Of a stretch of DNA of 64,000 nucleotides, positions 50,537 through 59,063 are shown piece by piece. The notes beneath the pieces were generated by a model. It did no database searches, was not told where the DNA came from, and was given only the letters and a program-made list of their open reading frames with translations. This stretch comes from Salinisphaera sp. T31B1 (GTDB lineage Bacteria > Pseudomonadota > Gammaproteobacteria > Nevskiales > Salinisphaeraceae). The stretch is from contig NZ_APNH01000001.1 of assembly GCF_040361275.1 (NCBI RefSeq), forward strand, positions 1,151,001 through 1,215,000. Reading direction: 5' to 3'. Every line of letters starts with the position of its first letter. Positions within the stretch are counted from its first letter, which is position 1. The translations under genes and the position numbers were made by a program.

Positions 50537-52213
50537 ATGAGCGACAGGCGAGCCAGCACGGCACGGTTTCGGCCGCGGATCGGGGTGCACGCGTTCACGC
50601 TGCTGGTGGCGCTGTTCATCGTAGCGGTAGACAACCGCGAATTCTGGCAGCAGCTCGACGCGGCCGCGCATCTGACCGAGATATCGAACTGGCCGTTCGC
50701 GATCGCCGTCGCGGTATTCCTGGTGGCCGCACTGTCTTTTCTGATGTCGTTGTTCGCCTGGCGCTATCTCTACAAGCCGTTCGTCATCGGTTTGCTGTTG
50801 ATCGCCTCCGTCGTGGCGTATTTCATGACGACTTATGGCGTGGTCATCGACGATACGATGCTCGCCAACACGGTCGAAACCGACAGCGCCGAGGCGGCCG
50901 GACTGTTCAGTCTGGCGCTGGTCTGGCATCTGCTGATCACGGGCGTGCTGCCGGTTGTGATCGTGCTCTGGGTTCGTCTCGATTACCGGCCGTTCTGGCG
51001 GGCGCTTGCCTGGCGCCTCGTGTTCGCCCTGATCATGCTGGGCGTGGCCGGCGGCGCGATCGGCGCCCAGTATAAGAGTTTCTCGCTGGTACTGCGCCAG
51101 AACCGGGACCTGCGGATGTTCATCAATCCGACTTATGCGATTTACTCGGCGAGCCAGTTCCTCACCCGCAGCGCAGAGGCCGAGAACATCCCACTCAAGC
51201 ACATTGGCCAGGATGCGACGCGTACGTCGGCTGCCGGCAGCCGCGCTCGCCGCAAGATCCTGATCGTGGTGGTCGGCGAGACCACGCGCGCGGCCAACTG
51301 GGGGCTCAACGGCTACGAACGCGATACCACGCCGGAACTGGCCGTCCGCGGCGTGCTGAACTTCGGCGATGCCCATTCCTGCGGCACGTCCACGTCGGTG
51401 TCGGTGCCGTGCATGTTCTCGCCGCTGACGCGTAAGAACTACGACGAGTACGAGGCGCGCCATTCCGAGAACCTGCTGGACGTACTCGCGCGGGCCGGTG
51501 TGGCGGTGCACTGGCAGGAAAACCAGGCTGGTGGCTGCAAGGGCGTCTGCGAGCGCGTGCCCACCGAGAACATGCGGGCCCGGCGAATCGAGGGCGTCTG
51601 CGACGCGGATCATTGTCTCGACGAGGTGTTTCTGCACGGCCTGTCCGCATCCCTGGACGACGGCAAGGGCGATCTCGTGATCGTCATGCATACGATGGGC
51701 AGCCATGGGCCGGCCTACTACGAGCGTTACCCGAAGGATTTCGCCGTCTTCGGCCCCGAGTGCCGCAGCAACCGGCCCGCCGACTGTTCTCGCGCCGAAC
51801 TCGTCAACAGCTACGACAACACCGTTCGCTATGTCGATCACATCGTGGCCTCGCTGATCGACAAGCTCAAGACCCGTGCCGATGCAGCCGATACGGCGCT
51901 GATCTATCTGTCCGACCACGGCGAGTCACTGGGCGAGAACGGGCTCTACCTGCACGGCTTCCCCTACATGGTCGCGCCCTCCGAACAGACCCATATCCCC
52001 ATGGTGGCCTGGCTTTCGCCGGGCTTCATGCGCGACTCCGGACTGGCGCCCGCCTGTCTGGCCCGGGCGACCGGTGAGCGGGTCAGTCAGGACAATCTGT
52101 TCGACACCGTGCTGGGGCTCATGGATGTGCAGGCCACGGTCTACGATCCGGCCGAGGATCTTTTCGCCAACTGTCGCCAGGCGGGTGCGAACGGCCAAAA
52201 GCCGGCGGACTAG
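50537..52213 (+). CDS. EptA-type lipid A phosphoethanolamine transferase
   Basis: The 558-residue protein has about five N-terminal membrane helices (to ~175) and a periplasmic alkaline-phosphatase-like domain (about 230-550). The zinc and nucleophile site VVGETTRAANWGLNGYERDTTP carries the catalytic Thr, and YLSDHGESLGENGLYLHG has the distal zinc ligands. It moves phosphoethanolamine from phosphatidylethanolamine to lipid A phosphates, lowering negative charge and polymyxin binding. Several cysteines (CGTSTSVSVPCMF, GGCKGVC) match the disulfides of the family. No PmrAB-type regulator is nearby. Confidence 0.9.
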   Translation: MSDRRASTARFRPRIGVHAFTLLVALFIVAVDNREFWQQLDAAAHLTEISNWPFAIAVAVFLVAALSFLMSLFAWRYLYKPFVIGLLLIASVVAYFMTTYGVVIDDTMLANTVETDSAEAAGLFSLALVWHLLITGVLPVVIVLWVRLDYRPFWRALAWRLVFALIMLGVAGGAIGAQYKSFSLVLRQNRDLRMFINPTYAIYSASQFLTRSAEAENIPLKHIGQDATRTSAAGSRARRKILIVVVGETTRAANWGLNGYERDTTPELAVRGVLNFGDAHSCGTSTSVSVPCMFSPLTRKNYDEYEARHSENLLDVLARAGVAVHWQENQAGGCKGVCERVPTENMRARRIEGVCDADHCLDEVFLHGLSASLDDGKGDLVIVMHTMGSHGPAYYERYPKDFAVFGPECRSNRPADCSRAELVNSYDNTVRYVDHIVASLIDKLKTRADAADTALIYLSDHGESLGENGLYLHGFPYMVAPSEQTHIPMVAWLSPGFMRDSGLAPACLARATGERVSQDNLFDTVLGLMDVQATVYDPAEDLFANCRQAGANGQKPAD

Positions 52214-52605
52214 TCCGCGCGCAGGGCGTAGCGGCCGCTTCCGAGCAGTGCCACGGCCACGGCCACGAACAGAAAGAACGCCTGCAGTTCAATCGCCCAG
52301 CCGCCCTGGGGGCCCAGCGACAGGATCTGGCCGGTATGCGCCAGCAGTAGCGCGAACACCATGTTGATGATGACAACCACCGCGGCCGGGCGTGTGAACG
52401 CGCCTGCAATCAGCAGGATCGGTGCCACGATCTCGCCAAAGAACACGCCGTAGGACAGCGCCTGTGGCAGGCCGTAACCGGCAAGCATGGCCTGTACGCC
52501 GTCGATGCCGCCGGTGATCTTGGCAAAGCCGTGGGCGATCAGCAGCAGGCCCAGGGTCAGCCGCAGGATGAGTTTGCCGATGTCGTCGGCCAGATATCGG
52601 TTCAT
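52210..52605 (-). CDS. DoxX family membrane protein
   Basis: The 131-residue, four-helix inner-membrane protein has GLLLIAHGFAKITGG and GEIVAPILLIAGAFTRPAA, both typical of the DoxX/YphA group. Function is not settled; members have been linked to respiratory or redox-stress complexes. It overlaps the convergent eptA-like gene by four bases and is not part of an obvious operon. Confidence 0.85.
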   Translation of the reverse strand: MNRYLADDIGKLILRLTLGLLLIAHGFAKITGGIDGVQAMLAGYGLPQALSYGVFFGEIVAPILLIAGAFTRPAAVVVIINMVFALLLAHTGQILSLGPQGGWAIELQAFFLFVAVAVALLGSGRYALRAD

Positions 52606-52696
52606 GGGCAGGGCAACGAAAGAGATCGACGAATTCTAAACTGCACGGTGCGAATCAGCGAGCACGAGCAGTGCGCAGTCCGCATCAGCCCTCGGG

Positions 52697-52981
52697 CTAG
52701 GTTCGATCGCGCCGAGCCGTGGCCAGCCGGGTCTTGAGTGCACAGCCGCTGCAACTGGTGCACCCTCCGCTCGCACAGCCGCCGGCCCGGTCGGTCGCCG
52801 GTGCAAGCCAGCGCCCCAGCCGCTGAAGCGGTGCGGGCCGGTGGGGCTGGGTCAGCGAGGCCGCCAGCGCCGCCTGGAAACGCAGCGACGTGGCCGGCAG
52901 GAAGCGCCGAATGGCCGCCACGCTGCAGATCAGCAGCAGTGTCGCGAGCACCACGGCCTGGAACACCAGGAATAGCGACAT
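52697..52981 (-). CDS. Small Cys-rich membrane protein downstream of feoB (DUF6587-like)
   Basis: The 94-residue protein has an N-terminal hydrophobic helix (about residues 5-24), a basic amphipathic middle, and a cysteine cluster near the end (GGCASGGCTSCSGCALK). It resembles the small DUF6587-type proteins found at the end of feo operons. It may take the place of FeoC, which here is missing, perhaps binding iron or an Fe-S cluster at the FeoB cytosolic face. It starts 16 bases after feoB ends, so it is in the feo operon. Confidence 0.65.
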   Translation of the reverse strand: MSLFLVFQAVVLATLLLICSVAAIRRFLPATSLRFQAALAASLTQPHRPAPLQRLGRWLAPATDRAGGCASGGCTSCSGCALKTRLATARRDRT

Positions 52982-52997
52982 GGTCTGAGCTCCTCGA

Positions 52998-54836
52998 TCA
53001 GCCGCCGGCGATCAGCCGGGCGATCTGGAAGGTGGCGAACGATGCCAGATAGGCCAGCCCGAAAAGATAGCCCGTGGCCGCGGCAACGACCCGCCAGGAA
53101 TTGGTCTCGCGGCGGATCACGGCCAGGGTGGACAGACACTGCGGCGCAAAGACATACCAGGCGAGTAGCGATAGCGCCGTGGCCAGGCTCCACTGGTTGC
53201 CGATGAGCGTGCCCAGCTGTTCGCTGACGCTGGCCTCGTTGCCGGACATCGCATAGACAGTGCCGAGCGCGGAAACGGCGACTTCGCGTGCGGCCATGCC
53301 CGGTACCAGCGCTACACAGATCTGCCAATTAAAGCCGATCGGTGCGAACACATATTCCAGACCATGGCCGAGCATGCCGGCGAAGCTGTAGTCGATCGCA
53401 GGGCCCGGCGCGCCGGCCGGGGCGCCCGGAAAACTGGCCAGGAACCAGAGCAGTACGGTGAGCACGAAAATGATGCCGCCCACACGGCGCAGAAAGATCC
53501 GCGCGCGTTGCCATAGCCCGAAAGCGATATCGCGCGGGTTGGGCAGCCGATAGGGCGGCAGTTCCATCATCAGGGCGTGTTCGCTCTGGTCGCGGCGCAG
53601 CCGCTTCATCACCCAGGCCACGCACATGGCGCTGACGATGCTGGCGACATACAGACCGAACAGCACCATCCCCTGCAGGTTGAACAGCCCGAGCACGCTC
53701 TGCCGTGGAATGAAGGCGGCGATGAGCAATGTATAGACGGGCAGGCGCGCTGAACAGGTCATCAATGGCGCGACGAGAATCGTCGCCAGCCGGTCGCGCG
53801 GGTCGGAGATGCTGCGGGCCGCCATGATGCCGGGGATCGCGCAGGCAAAACTCGACAGCAGCGGAATGAAGGCCCGGCCGGTCAGTCCGGCCTTGAACAT
53901 GATCCGATCGAGCAGAAACGCGGCCCGGGGCAGGTAGCCGGACTCTTCCAGCATGAGGATGAACAGGAACAGGATCAGAATCTGTGGCAGGAAGACGAGC
54001 ACCCCGCCCAGGCCCGCGAACAACCCGTCAGTGACCAGGCTGTGGAGAGCGCTATCGGCAGGAAATACCGACGCCGCGTGCGATCCGAGCCAGCCGATGC
54101 CGGTTTCGATCCAGCCCATCAACGGCTCGGCCCAGGAAAACACCGCCTGGAAGATCAGAAACATCATCACGGCGAGGGCAGCCAGGCCGACCACCGGATG
54201 CAACAGCCAGCGGTCGATGGCGTCATCCGTGGACCGGGCCTGGACAGGCATCTGTACGGCCGCTTGCATCAGATGACGGACCTCGCCATGCAGGTCGGAC
54301 CCCGGTACGGCCGGCGGCCGCGGCAGATCGGTATCCAGCTGTGCGATCAGCGCGGCGACGCCGTCGCGCCGTACGGCCACCGTCTCGATCACCGGCATGG
54401 CCAGACCGCTGGCCAGGGCCTGTCGATCGATACGAATACCACGGCGACGGGCGCTGTCCATCATGTTCAGTGCGACCACCATGGGACGGCCGAGGCGGGC
54501 CAGTTCCAGCACGAAGCGCAGGTGCAGACGCAGGTTCGTGGCGTCCACCACGCACACGATCAGATCCGGCGGGGCCTCGTCGGCGTGGGTGCCGTTGCAG
54601 ATCGACTCGGTCACGCGCTCGTCCGGGCTGGCCGAGCTCAGGCTGTATGCCCCGGGCAGATCGAGCAGGCTGAACACGCGGCCCGACGGGGCCTGCAGCC
54701 GGCCCTCCTTGCGCTCGACGGTCACTCCCGCGTAGTTGGCGACCTTCTGATGGCTACCCGTCAGCCGGTTGAACAGCGCGGTCTTCCCGCAGTTCGGGTT
54801 GCCCGCCAGTGCGATTCTCAGCGTCGCGGCGCTCAT
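52998..54836 (-). CDS. feoB: Ferrous iron transporter B
   Basis: The 612-residue GTPase-permease imports Fe(II). The N-terminal G domain (about residues 1-170) has GNPNCGKTALFN (G1), DLPGAYSLSS (G3) and NMMDSARRRG (G4). The helical bundle with two Gate motifs follows, including FACAIPGIMAARSI and MTCSARLPVYTLLIAAFIP. The gene is somewhat short, lacking the C-terminal extension of E. coli FeoB. It overlaps feoA by four bases. Confidence 0.95.
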   Translation of the reverse strand: MSAATLRIALAGNPNCGKTALFNRLTGSHQKVANYAGVTVERKEGRLQAPSGRVFSLLDLPGAYSLSSASPDERVTESICNGTHADEAPPDLIVCVVDATNLRLHLRFVLELARLGRPMVVALNMMDSARRRGIRIDRQALASGLAMPVIETVAVRRDGVAALIAQLDTDLPRPPAVPGSDLHGEVRHLMQAAVQMPVQARSTDDAIDRWLLHPVVGLAALAVMMFLIFQAVFSWAEPLMGWIETGIGWLGSHAASVFPADSALHSLVTDGLFAGLGGVLVFLPQILILFLFILMLEESGYLPRAAFLLDRIMFKAGLTGRAFIPLLSSFACAIPGIMAARSISDPRDRLATILVAPLMTCSARLPVYTLLIAAFIPRQSVLGLFNLQGMVLFGLYVASIVSAMCVAWVMKRLRRDQSEHALMMELPPYRLPNPRDIAFGLWQRARIFLRRVGGIIFVLTVLLWFLASFPGAPAGAPGPAIDYSFAGMLGHGLEYVFAPIGFNWQICVALVPGMAAREVAVSALGTVYAMSGNEASVSEQLGTLIGNQWSLATALSLLAWYVFAPQCLSTLAVIRRETNSWRVVAAATGYLFGLAYLASFATFQIARLIAGG

Positions 54837-55078
54837 GCGGGCCGGCTCGTATCGACTTCCACGCGGGCGGCCTCGCTTGCACGCAGAGCAAATCGCGTGG
54901 ACCCGATACGCACCAGAATCGGATCGCCGCCCAGCGGTGCCCGGGCGACGATCTGCAGCGGCTCGCCGTCGACAAACCCCAGATCACGCAGCCGCTGGGC
55001 GATGACGTCCGGTGCCTGGCGGTCGGTAACCTGGCGCACGACCGCGGGTGTATCCGATGGAAGTTCTGAAAGACGCAA
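54833..55078 (-). CDS. feoA: Ferrous iron transport protein A
   Basis: The small SH3-like cytosolic protein of about 81 residues has LSELPSDTPAVVRQV, RLRDLGFVDGEPLQIV and LRASEAARVEV, the FeoA fold. It stimulates FeoB. No ATG is close to the family start, so I propose TTG at 55078; an ATG 48 codons earlier would add an unrelated leader that spans the Fur-like box region. The stop overlaps feoB by four bases. Confidence 0.8.
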   Translation of the reverse strand: MRLSELPSDTPAVVRQVTDRQAPDVIAQRLRDLGFVDGEPLQIVARAPLGGDPILVRIGSTRFALRASEAARVEVDTSRPA

Positions 55079-55095
55079 GCGTTGGCCGCCGAAGG

Positions 55096-55114
55096 AATGA
55101 GAACTATTCGTATT
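55096..55114. promoter_or_regulatory. Fur box-like element near feoA
   Basis: AATGAGAACTATTCGTATT matches 13 of 18 defined bases of the Fur consensus. It lies just upstream of the TTG start of feoA and shares the half-site ATTCGTATT with the next element. Confidence 0.6.
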
Positions 55115-55164
55115 GTACTCGCAAGTATTCAGCCATGCGAACCCGAGATGGGAGGGTGCTGGCT

Positions 55165-55183
55165 TTTGATAATGATTCGTATT
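55165..55183. promoter_or_regulatory. Fur box-like element before FhuC-like gene
   Basis: TTTGATAATGATTCGTATT matches 13 of 18 defined bases, including an intact GATAAT. It sits in the divergent region between feoA and the siderophore ABC importer genes, so it may serve both. Confidence 0.65.
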
Positions 55184-55249
55184 TGCCTTATTCTGCAACC
55201 GTTCCCACGTCACAGTGGCCAAGCCGAGCCCGGCGTCGCGGAGAAGCCC

Positions 55250-56017
55250 ATGTTCGAATTCAATGCCTGCCGCTTCGAGGTCAACGGGCGATGCCTGCTC
55301 GAGGCGTCCGATCTATGCTTCAAGCAAGGGTTGGTGTACGGGCTGATCGGGCACAACGGCTCCGGCAAGTCGACGCTGCTCAAACTCATGGCGCGCCAGC
55401 AGTGCGCAAGCTGTGGTGAGGTCTGTCTCAACGGCCGGGCGGTCGACGACTGGGGGCACCGTGAGTTCGCCCGCGAAGTCGCTTATCTGCCCCAACAGCT
55501 GCCCAGCGCGACCAGCCTCACCGTGCGCGAGCTGGTAGCCTTCGGGCGCTATCCCTGGCATGGCTTGCTCGGGCGCATGAGCCGCAAGGATCGCGAGCAG
55601 GTCGATCGCGCACTGGATCTGACCCATACCACCGAATTCGCCGATCGCATGGTGGACACGTTGTCCGGCGGCGAACGTCAGCGTGTATGGCTGGCCATGC
55701 TGCTGGCCCAGGGCAGCCGGTTCTTGCTGCTGGACGAGCCGCTGTCCGCGCTGGATATTGCCCACCAGGTCGATACGCTGGCACTGATCCGCGAGCTGAC
55801 CACCACGCTCGGCATCGGTGTGATCATCGTGCTCCACGATGTCAACATGGTCTCGCGCTACTGCGATCAGCTGGTTGCGCTGCGCGGGGGCCGGCTGCTG
55901 GCCCAGGGCAGCCCGAACGAACTCATGCAGGACGCCACGCTGGAGGCAATCTACGGCATCCGCATGCGCGTGATGGCGCATCCGACCGACCACCATCCGA
56001 TCGCCGTCGTTCAATGA
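55250..56017 (+). CDS. Iron-siderophore ABC importer ATPase (FhuC/FecE-like)
   Basis: The 255-residue ABC ATPase has Walker A GHNGSGKST, the signature LSGGERQR, Walker B FLLLDEP and an H-loop HDVNMVSR. The sequence fits the Fe-siderophore and cobalamin class (FhuC/FecE/BtuD). It powers import with the permease encoded two genes on. GGAGAA precedes the ATG at 55250; the stop is coupled to the binding-protein gene by ATGA overlap. Confidence 0.92.
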   Translation: MFEFNACRFEVNGRCLLEASDLCFKQGLVYGLIGHNGSGKSTLLKLMARQQCASCGEVCLNGRAVDDWGHREFAREVAYLPQQLPSATSLTVRELVAFGRYPWHGLLGRMSRKDREQVDRALDLTHTTEFADRMVDTLSGGERQRVWLAMLLAQGSRFLLLDEPLSALDIAHQVDTLALIRELTTTLGIGVIIVLHDVNMVSRYCDQLVALRGGRLLAQGSPNELMQDATLEAIYGIRMRVMAHPTDHHPIAVVQ

Positions 56018-56988
56018 GCCGGCGCAGGCGCCGAGCCTTGCCCGGTGTCCTGCACCGGCTTGCCGTTCTGCTGGTCGGTCTGACCGTGCTGGCCGGGCCT
56101 GTAGTCGTGGCGGCAGCGGCCAACGGCGAGACGGGCCAGGACGCAGCGCCGCCACGAGTCGCCGCGATCGATTGGGGGCAGGCACAGACATTGACCGCGC
56201 TGGGTGTACCGCCGGTTGCGGCCGCGCAGACCGACAGCTACAACATCTGGGTAGGCGCCCCCAAGCTCGACGCTGCGACCCGCGAGTTGGGCCTGCGCGC
56301 ACAGCCGAACATGGAGCTTTTGTCCCAGCTCGATCTCGATCTGATCACGATCACTTCGATGTATGCATCGGCTGAACCGCGCCTGTCGCAGATCGCGCCG
56401 GTCAAGTCGATCGATATCTATCAGCGCAGCGGCGATGTCTGGACCAACACGCTGGCCGCCACGCGGGAACTTGCTGCGGCGGTCGGACGCCCGGCGGCCG
56501 CTGAACGCCTGATCGAAAAGACCCAGCGTCAGATCGCCCGGTACGCCCGCCAACTGGACGGAGATACGCCGCCGCTGCTGGTCGTCCAGTTCATGGACGC
56601 ACGTCATGTGCGCGTATACGGCCAGCGCAGTCTGATCGATTCGACCATCGAGCAGATGGGCCTGACCAACGCCTGGCAGCAGCCCACGCTCATGTGGGGC
56701 TTTGCGCTGGTGCCCATCCAGCGCCTGGCAGCGATCGACGATGCGCTGATGGTCGTCATGGGGCCGATTCCGGTCGGCGTGGAAGCCGAGCTTGCCGACA
56801 GCGTGGTCTGGCAGAGCCTGCCGACGGTCCGCCGCGGGGCGCTGGTGCATATTCCGGGTGTATGGAGTTACGGCGGGCTGCCGTCGACCACGCGCTTCGC
56901 CCGGTTGATCGTGGCCGCGCTGGCCGACTATGCCGGGCCAGCCACGGCCGACGCAGCGGACAGCGCATCGGCGTCCTCCGCTTCGTGA
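56014..56988 (+). CDS. Periplasmic siderophore-binding protein (FhuD-like)
   Basis: The 324-residue protein has a long basic then hydrophobic signal segment (about residues 1-36). The class III binding-protein fold shows in VAAIDWGQAQTLTALGVPP, LDLITITSMY and AELADSVVWQSLPTVRRGAL, which matches the iron-siderophore group. It delivers Fe-siderophore from the periplasm to the permease. It overlaps the ATPase gene by four bases. Confidence 0.88.
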   Translation: MSRRRRRALPGVLHRLAVLLVGLTVLAGPVVVAAAANGETGQDAAPPRVAAIDWGQAQTLTALGVPPVAAAQTDSYNIWVGAPKLDAATRELGLRAQPNMELLSQLDLDLITITSMYASAEPRLSQIAPVKSIDIYQRSGDVWTNTLAATRELAAAVGRPAAAERLIEKTQRQIARYARQLDGDTPPLLVVQFMDARHVRVYGQRSLIDSTIEQMGLTNAWQQPTLMWGFALVPIQRLAAIDDALMVVMGPIPVGVEAELADSVVWQSLPTVRRGALVHIPGVWSYGGLPSTTRFARLIVAALADYAGPATADAADSASASSAS

Positions 56989-57005
56989 GATTGTCCCGGC
57001 CTGCG

Positions 57006-58961
57006 ATGACGCCTGCCCGGCTGTGCGCGCCGCTGATGCTGGTCCTGCTCGGGCTGATGGTCTACACCCTCAACCAGACCGCCCAGGGCATCGGCCCCTG
57101 GGGTCTGCTGTTCGGAAGTGATATCAAGGCCATAGTGGTGCGCTACAGCTGGGCGCCGAGCCTGGCGGTGGCCCTGTTGGGCGGCGCGGGGCTGGGCCTG
57201 GCGGGCGTTCTGCTGCAACAGACCTTGCGTAACCCGCTGGCGTCGCCCACCACCCTGGGTGTGGCCAGTGGCGCGCAGCTGGCACTGCTGGTCGCGACGC
57301 TGTTCGCGCCCTCGCTCGTGGTCTGGTCGCGCGGCGGTGTGGCGTTTGCAGGCGGCGCACTGGCCCTGGGTCTGGTTTTCGGGCTGGCCTGGCCGCGTCG
57401 GCTGGCCCCGACGGTGCTGGTGCTCGCCGGCATGGTGGTCAATCTCTATGCCGGCACGCTGTCGCTGGCCCTGATTCTTTTCAACCAGGAAGCCTTGCAG
57501 GGCATGATGATCTGGGGCGCGGGCTCGCTGACCCAGGACAACTGGAGCGGCGTGGTCTATCTGCTGCCGCGTCTGGCGCTCGGGCTGATCGGCGCGCTGC
57601 TGCTCAGTCGGGCACTCGCCTTGCTCGATCTGGACGAGGTCAACGCGCGTAATCTGGGGGTTTCACTGCTGTGGCTGCGCCTGGCCAGCCTCGGTCTGGC
57701 CGTGTTCGTAGCCGTGTGCGTGGTGGCCCGGCTCGGCAATATCGGCTTCATCGGCCTGGCCGCCCCCGCGATCGTGCGTATTGCCGGGGCGCGCACGTTC
57801 AAGGCGCGCCTGCTATGGGCGCCCGTGCTGGGTGCACTGCTGCTGGCGCTGGCCGATCAGGCGCTCAACGTGTTCGCGGGCAGCTCGGCCATGCTGGTGC
57901 CCACCGGCGCGGTCACCGCCGCGCTCGGCGCGCCGTTGCTGCTGTGGCTTATCCCACGCTTGAGCATGGCCCGCAGCGCGCCCACCAGCGGTGCGCTCAA
58001 TGCGCCGGTTCGACGCCGTTCGCCCCGACGTTTCATCGCATTTCTGGCCCTCGCTGCACTGCTCATGGCCGTGATCGGGCTGCTGGTCGGCCAGGGCAGC
58101 ACTGGCTGGCACTGGCCGTGGAGCCTGGCCTGGTCGGAATCCGGCGCCTGGCGGCTGCCACGGGTGGCCGCCGCGGCGGCGGCCGGCATGATGCTGGCGC
58201 TGGCCGGCACCATCATCCAGCGCGTTTCAGGCAATCCGCTGGCCAGTCCGGAAGTCCTGGGCATCAGCGCCGGTGCGGGACTGGGGCTGCTGGGGCTGCT
58301 GCTGTTCTTTCCCGAGGTCTCAACGGGGTGGTCGCTGACGGCCGGCACCATCGGCGCGCTGGCCACCCTGGGGCTGCTGATCGCGGTCAATGCACGCTCG
58401 GGCTTCGAGCCCGAGCGGCTGCTTCTGACCGGGATCAGCGTGATGTTCCTGTTCACCGCGGTCCAGCAGATCGTCATGGCCGGGGGCGACCCGCGCGTGC
58501 AGGGGGCGCTGGCCTGGATTCTGGGTTCGACCTATTCGGTGTCGCTGCCGCGCGCGTTGCTGGTCATGGCCGTGGCCGTCGCACTCATCGCCCTGGCACG
58601 GCCATTCGCGATCTGGCTGGATCTGCTACCGTTGGGCGGGCCCACGGCCCGGGCGCTGGGGCTGGACGTCGATCGCAGCCGGCTGTTCCTGCTTCTGCTG
58701 GTGTCGGTGCTCACCGCGGGGGCCACGCTCATCGTCGGCCCGCTGAGCTTCGTGGGGCTGCTGGCGCCGCATCTGGCCCGAATTCTTGGCCTGTCGCGCG
58801 CGCGTGAACAGATGGCCGGCTCGATCGTGCTGGGCGCGCTGTTGATGATCGGCGCCGACTGGCTCGGCCGTGAACTGATCTTTCCGTTCGAGCTGCCCTC
58901 GGGCATGGTCGCCACGCTGCTCGGCGGCGGCTACTTCATGTGGCGGTTGCGCCGTCTCTAG
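57006..58961 (+). CDS. Fused siderophore ABC permease (FhuB-like)
   Basis: The 651-residue membrane protein has two homologous halves of about ten helices each. Each half has the loop LAGVLLQQTLRNPLASPTTLGVASGA or its second copy LAGTIIQRVSGNPLASPEVLGISAGA, which meets the ATPase. FIGLAAPAIVRI and FVGLLAPHLARI also repeat. This doubled architecture is that of FhuB. A GTG start at 56985 that overlaps the previous stop is a possible alternative. The gene ends about 100 bases from the convergent exporter gene. Confidence 0.9.
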   Translation: MTPARLCAPLMLVLLGLMVYTLNQTAQGIGPWGLLFGSDIKAIVVRYSWAPSLAVALLGGAGLGLAGVLLQQTLRNPLASPTTLGVASGAQLALLVATLFAPSLVVWSRGGVAFAGGALALGLVFGLAWPRRLAPTVLVLAGMVVNLYAGTLSLALILFNQEALQGMMIWGAGSLTQDNWSGVVYLLPRLALGLIGALLLSRALALLDLDEVNARNLGVSLLWLRLASLGLAVFVAVCVVARLGNIGFIGLAAPAIVRIAGARTFKARLLWAPVLGALLLALADQALNVFAGSSAMLVPTGAVTAALGAPLLLWLIPRLSMARSAPTSGALNAPVRRRSPRRFIAFLALAALLMAVIGLLVGQGSTGWHWPWSLAWSESGAWRLPRVAAAAAAGMMLALAGTIIQRVSGNPLASPEVLGISAGAGLGLLGLLLFFPEVSTGWSLTAGTIGALATLGLLIAVNARSGFEPERLLLTGISVMFLFTAVQQIVMAGGDPRVQGALAWILGSTYSVSLPRALLVMAVAVALIALARPFAIWLDLLPLGGPTARALGLDVDRSRLFLLLLVSVLTAGATLIVGPLSFVGLLAPHLARILGLSRAREQMAGSIVLGALLMIGADWLGRELIFPFELPSGMVATLLGGGYFMWRLRRL

Positions 58962-59063
58962 ACGGCTGGCTGGCCGCGCCCGTTGCACGCGGCTGACCGG
59001 CCGCCGAGCGTCGATGGGCGGCGGTCGGTCGCGATGACCACGCCTGTCCGGGCCGCGTTTCGT

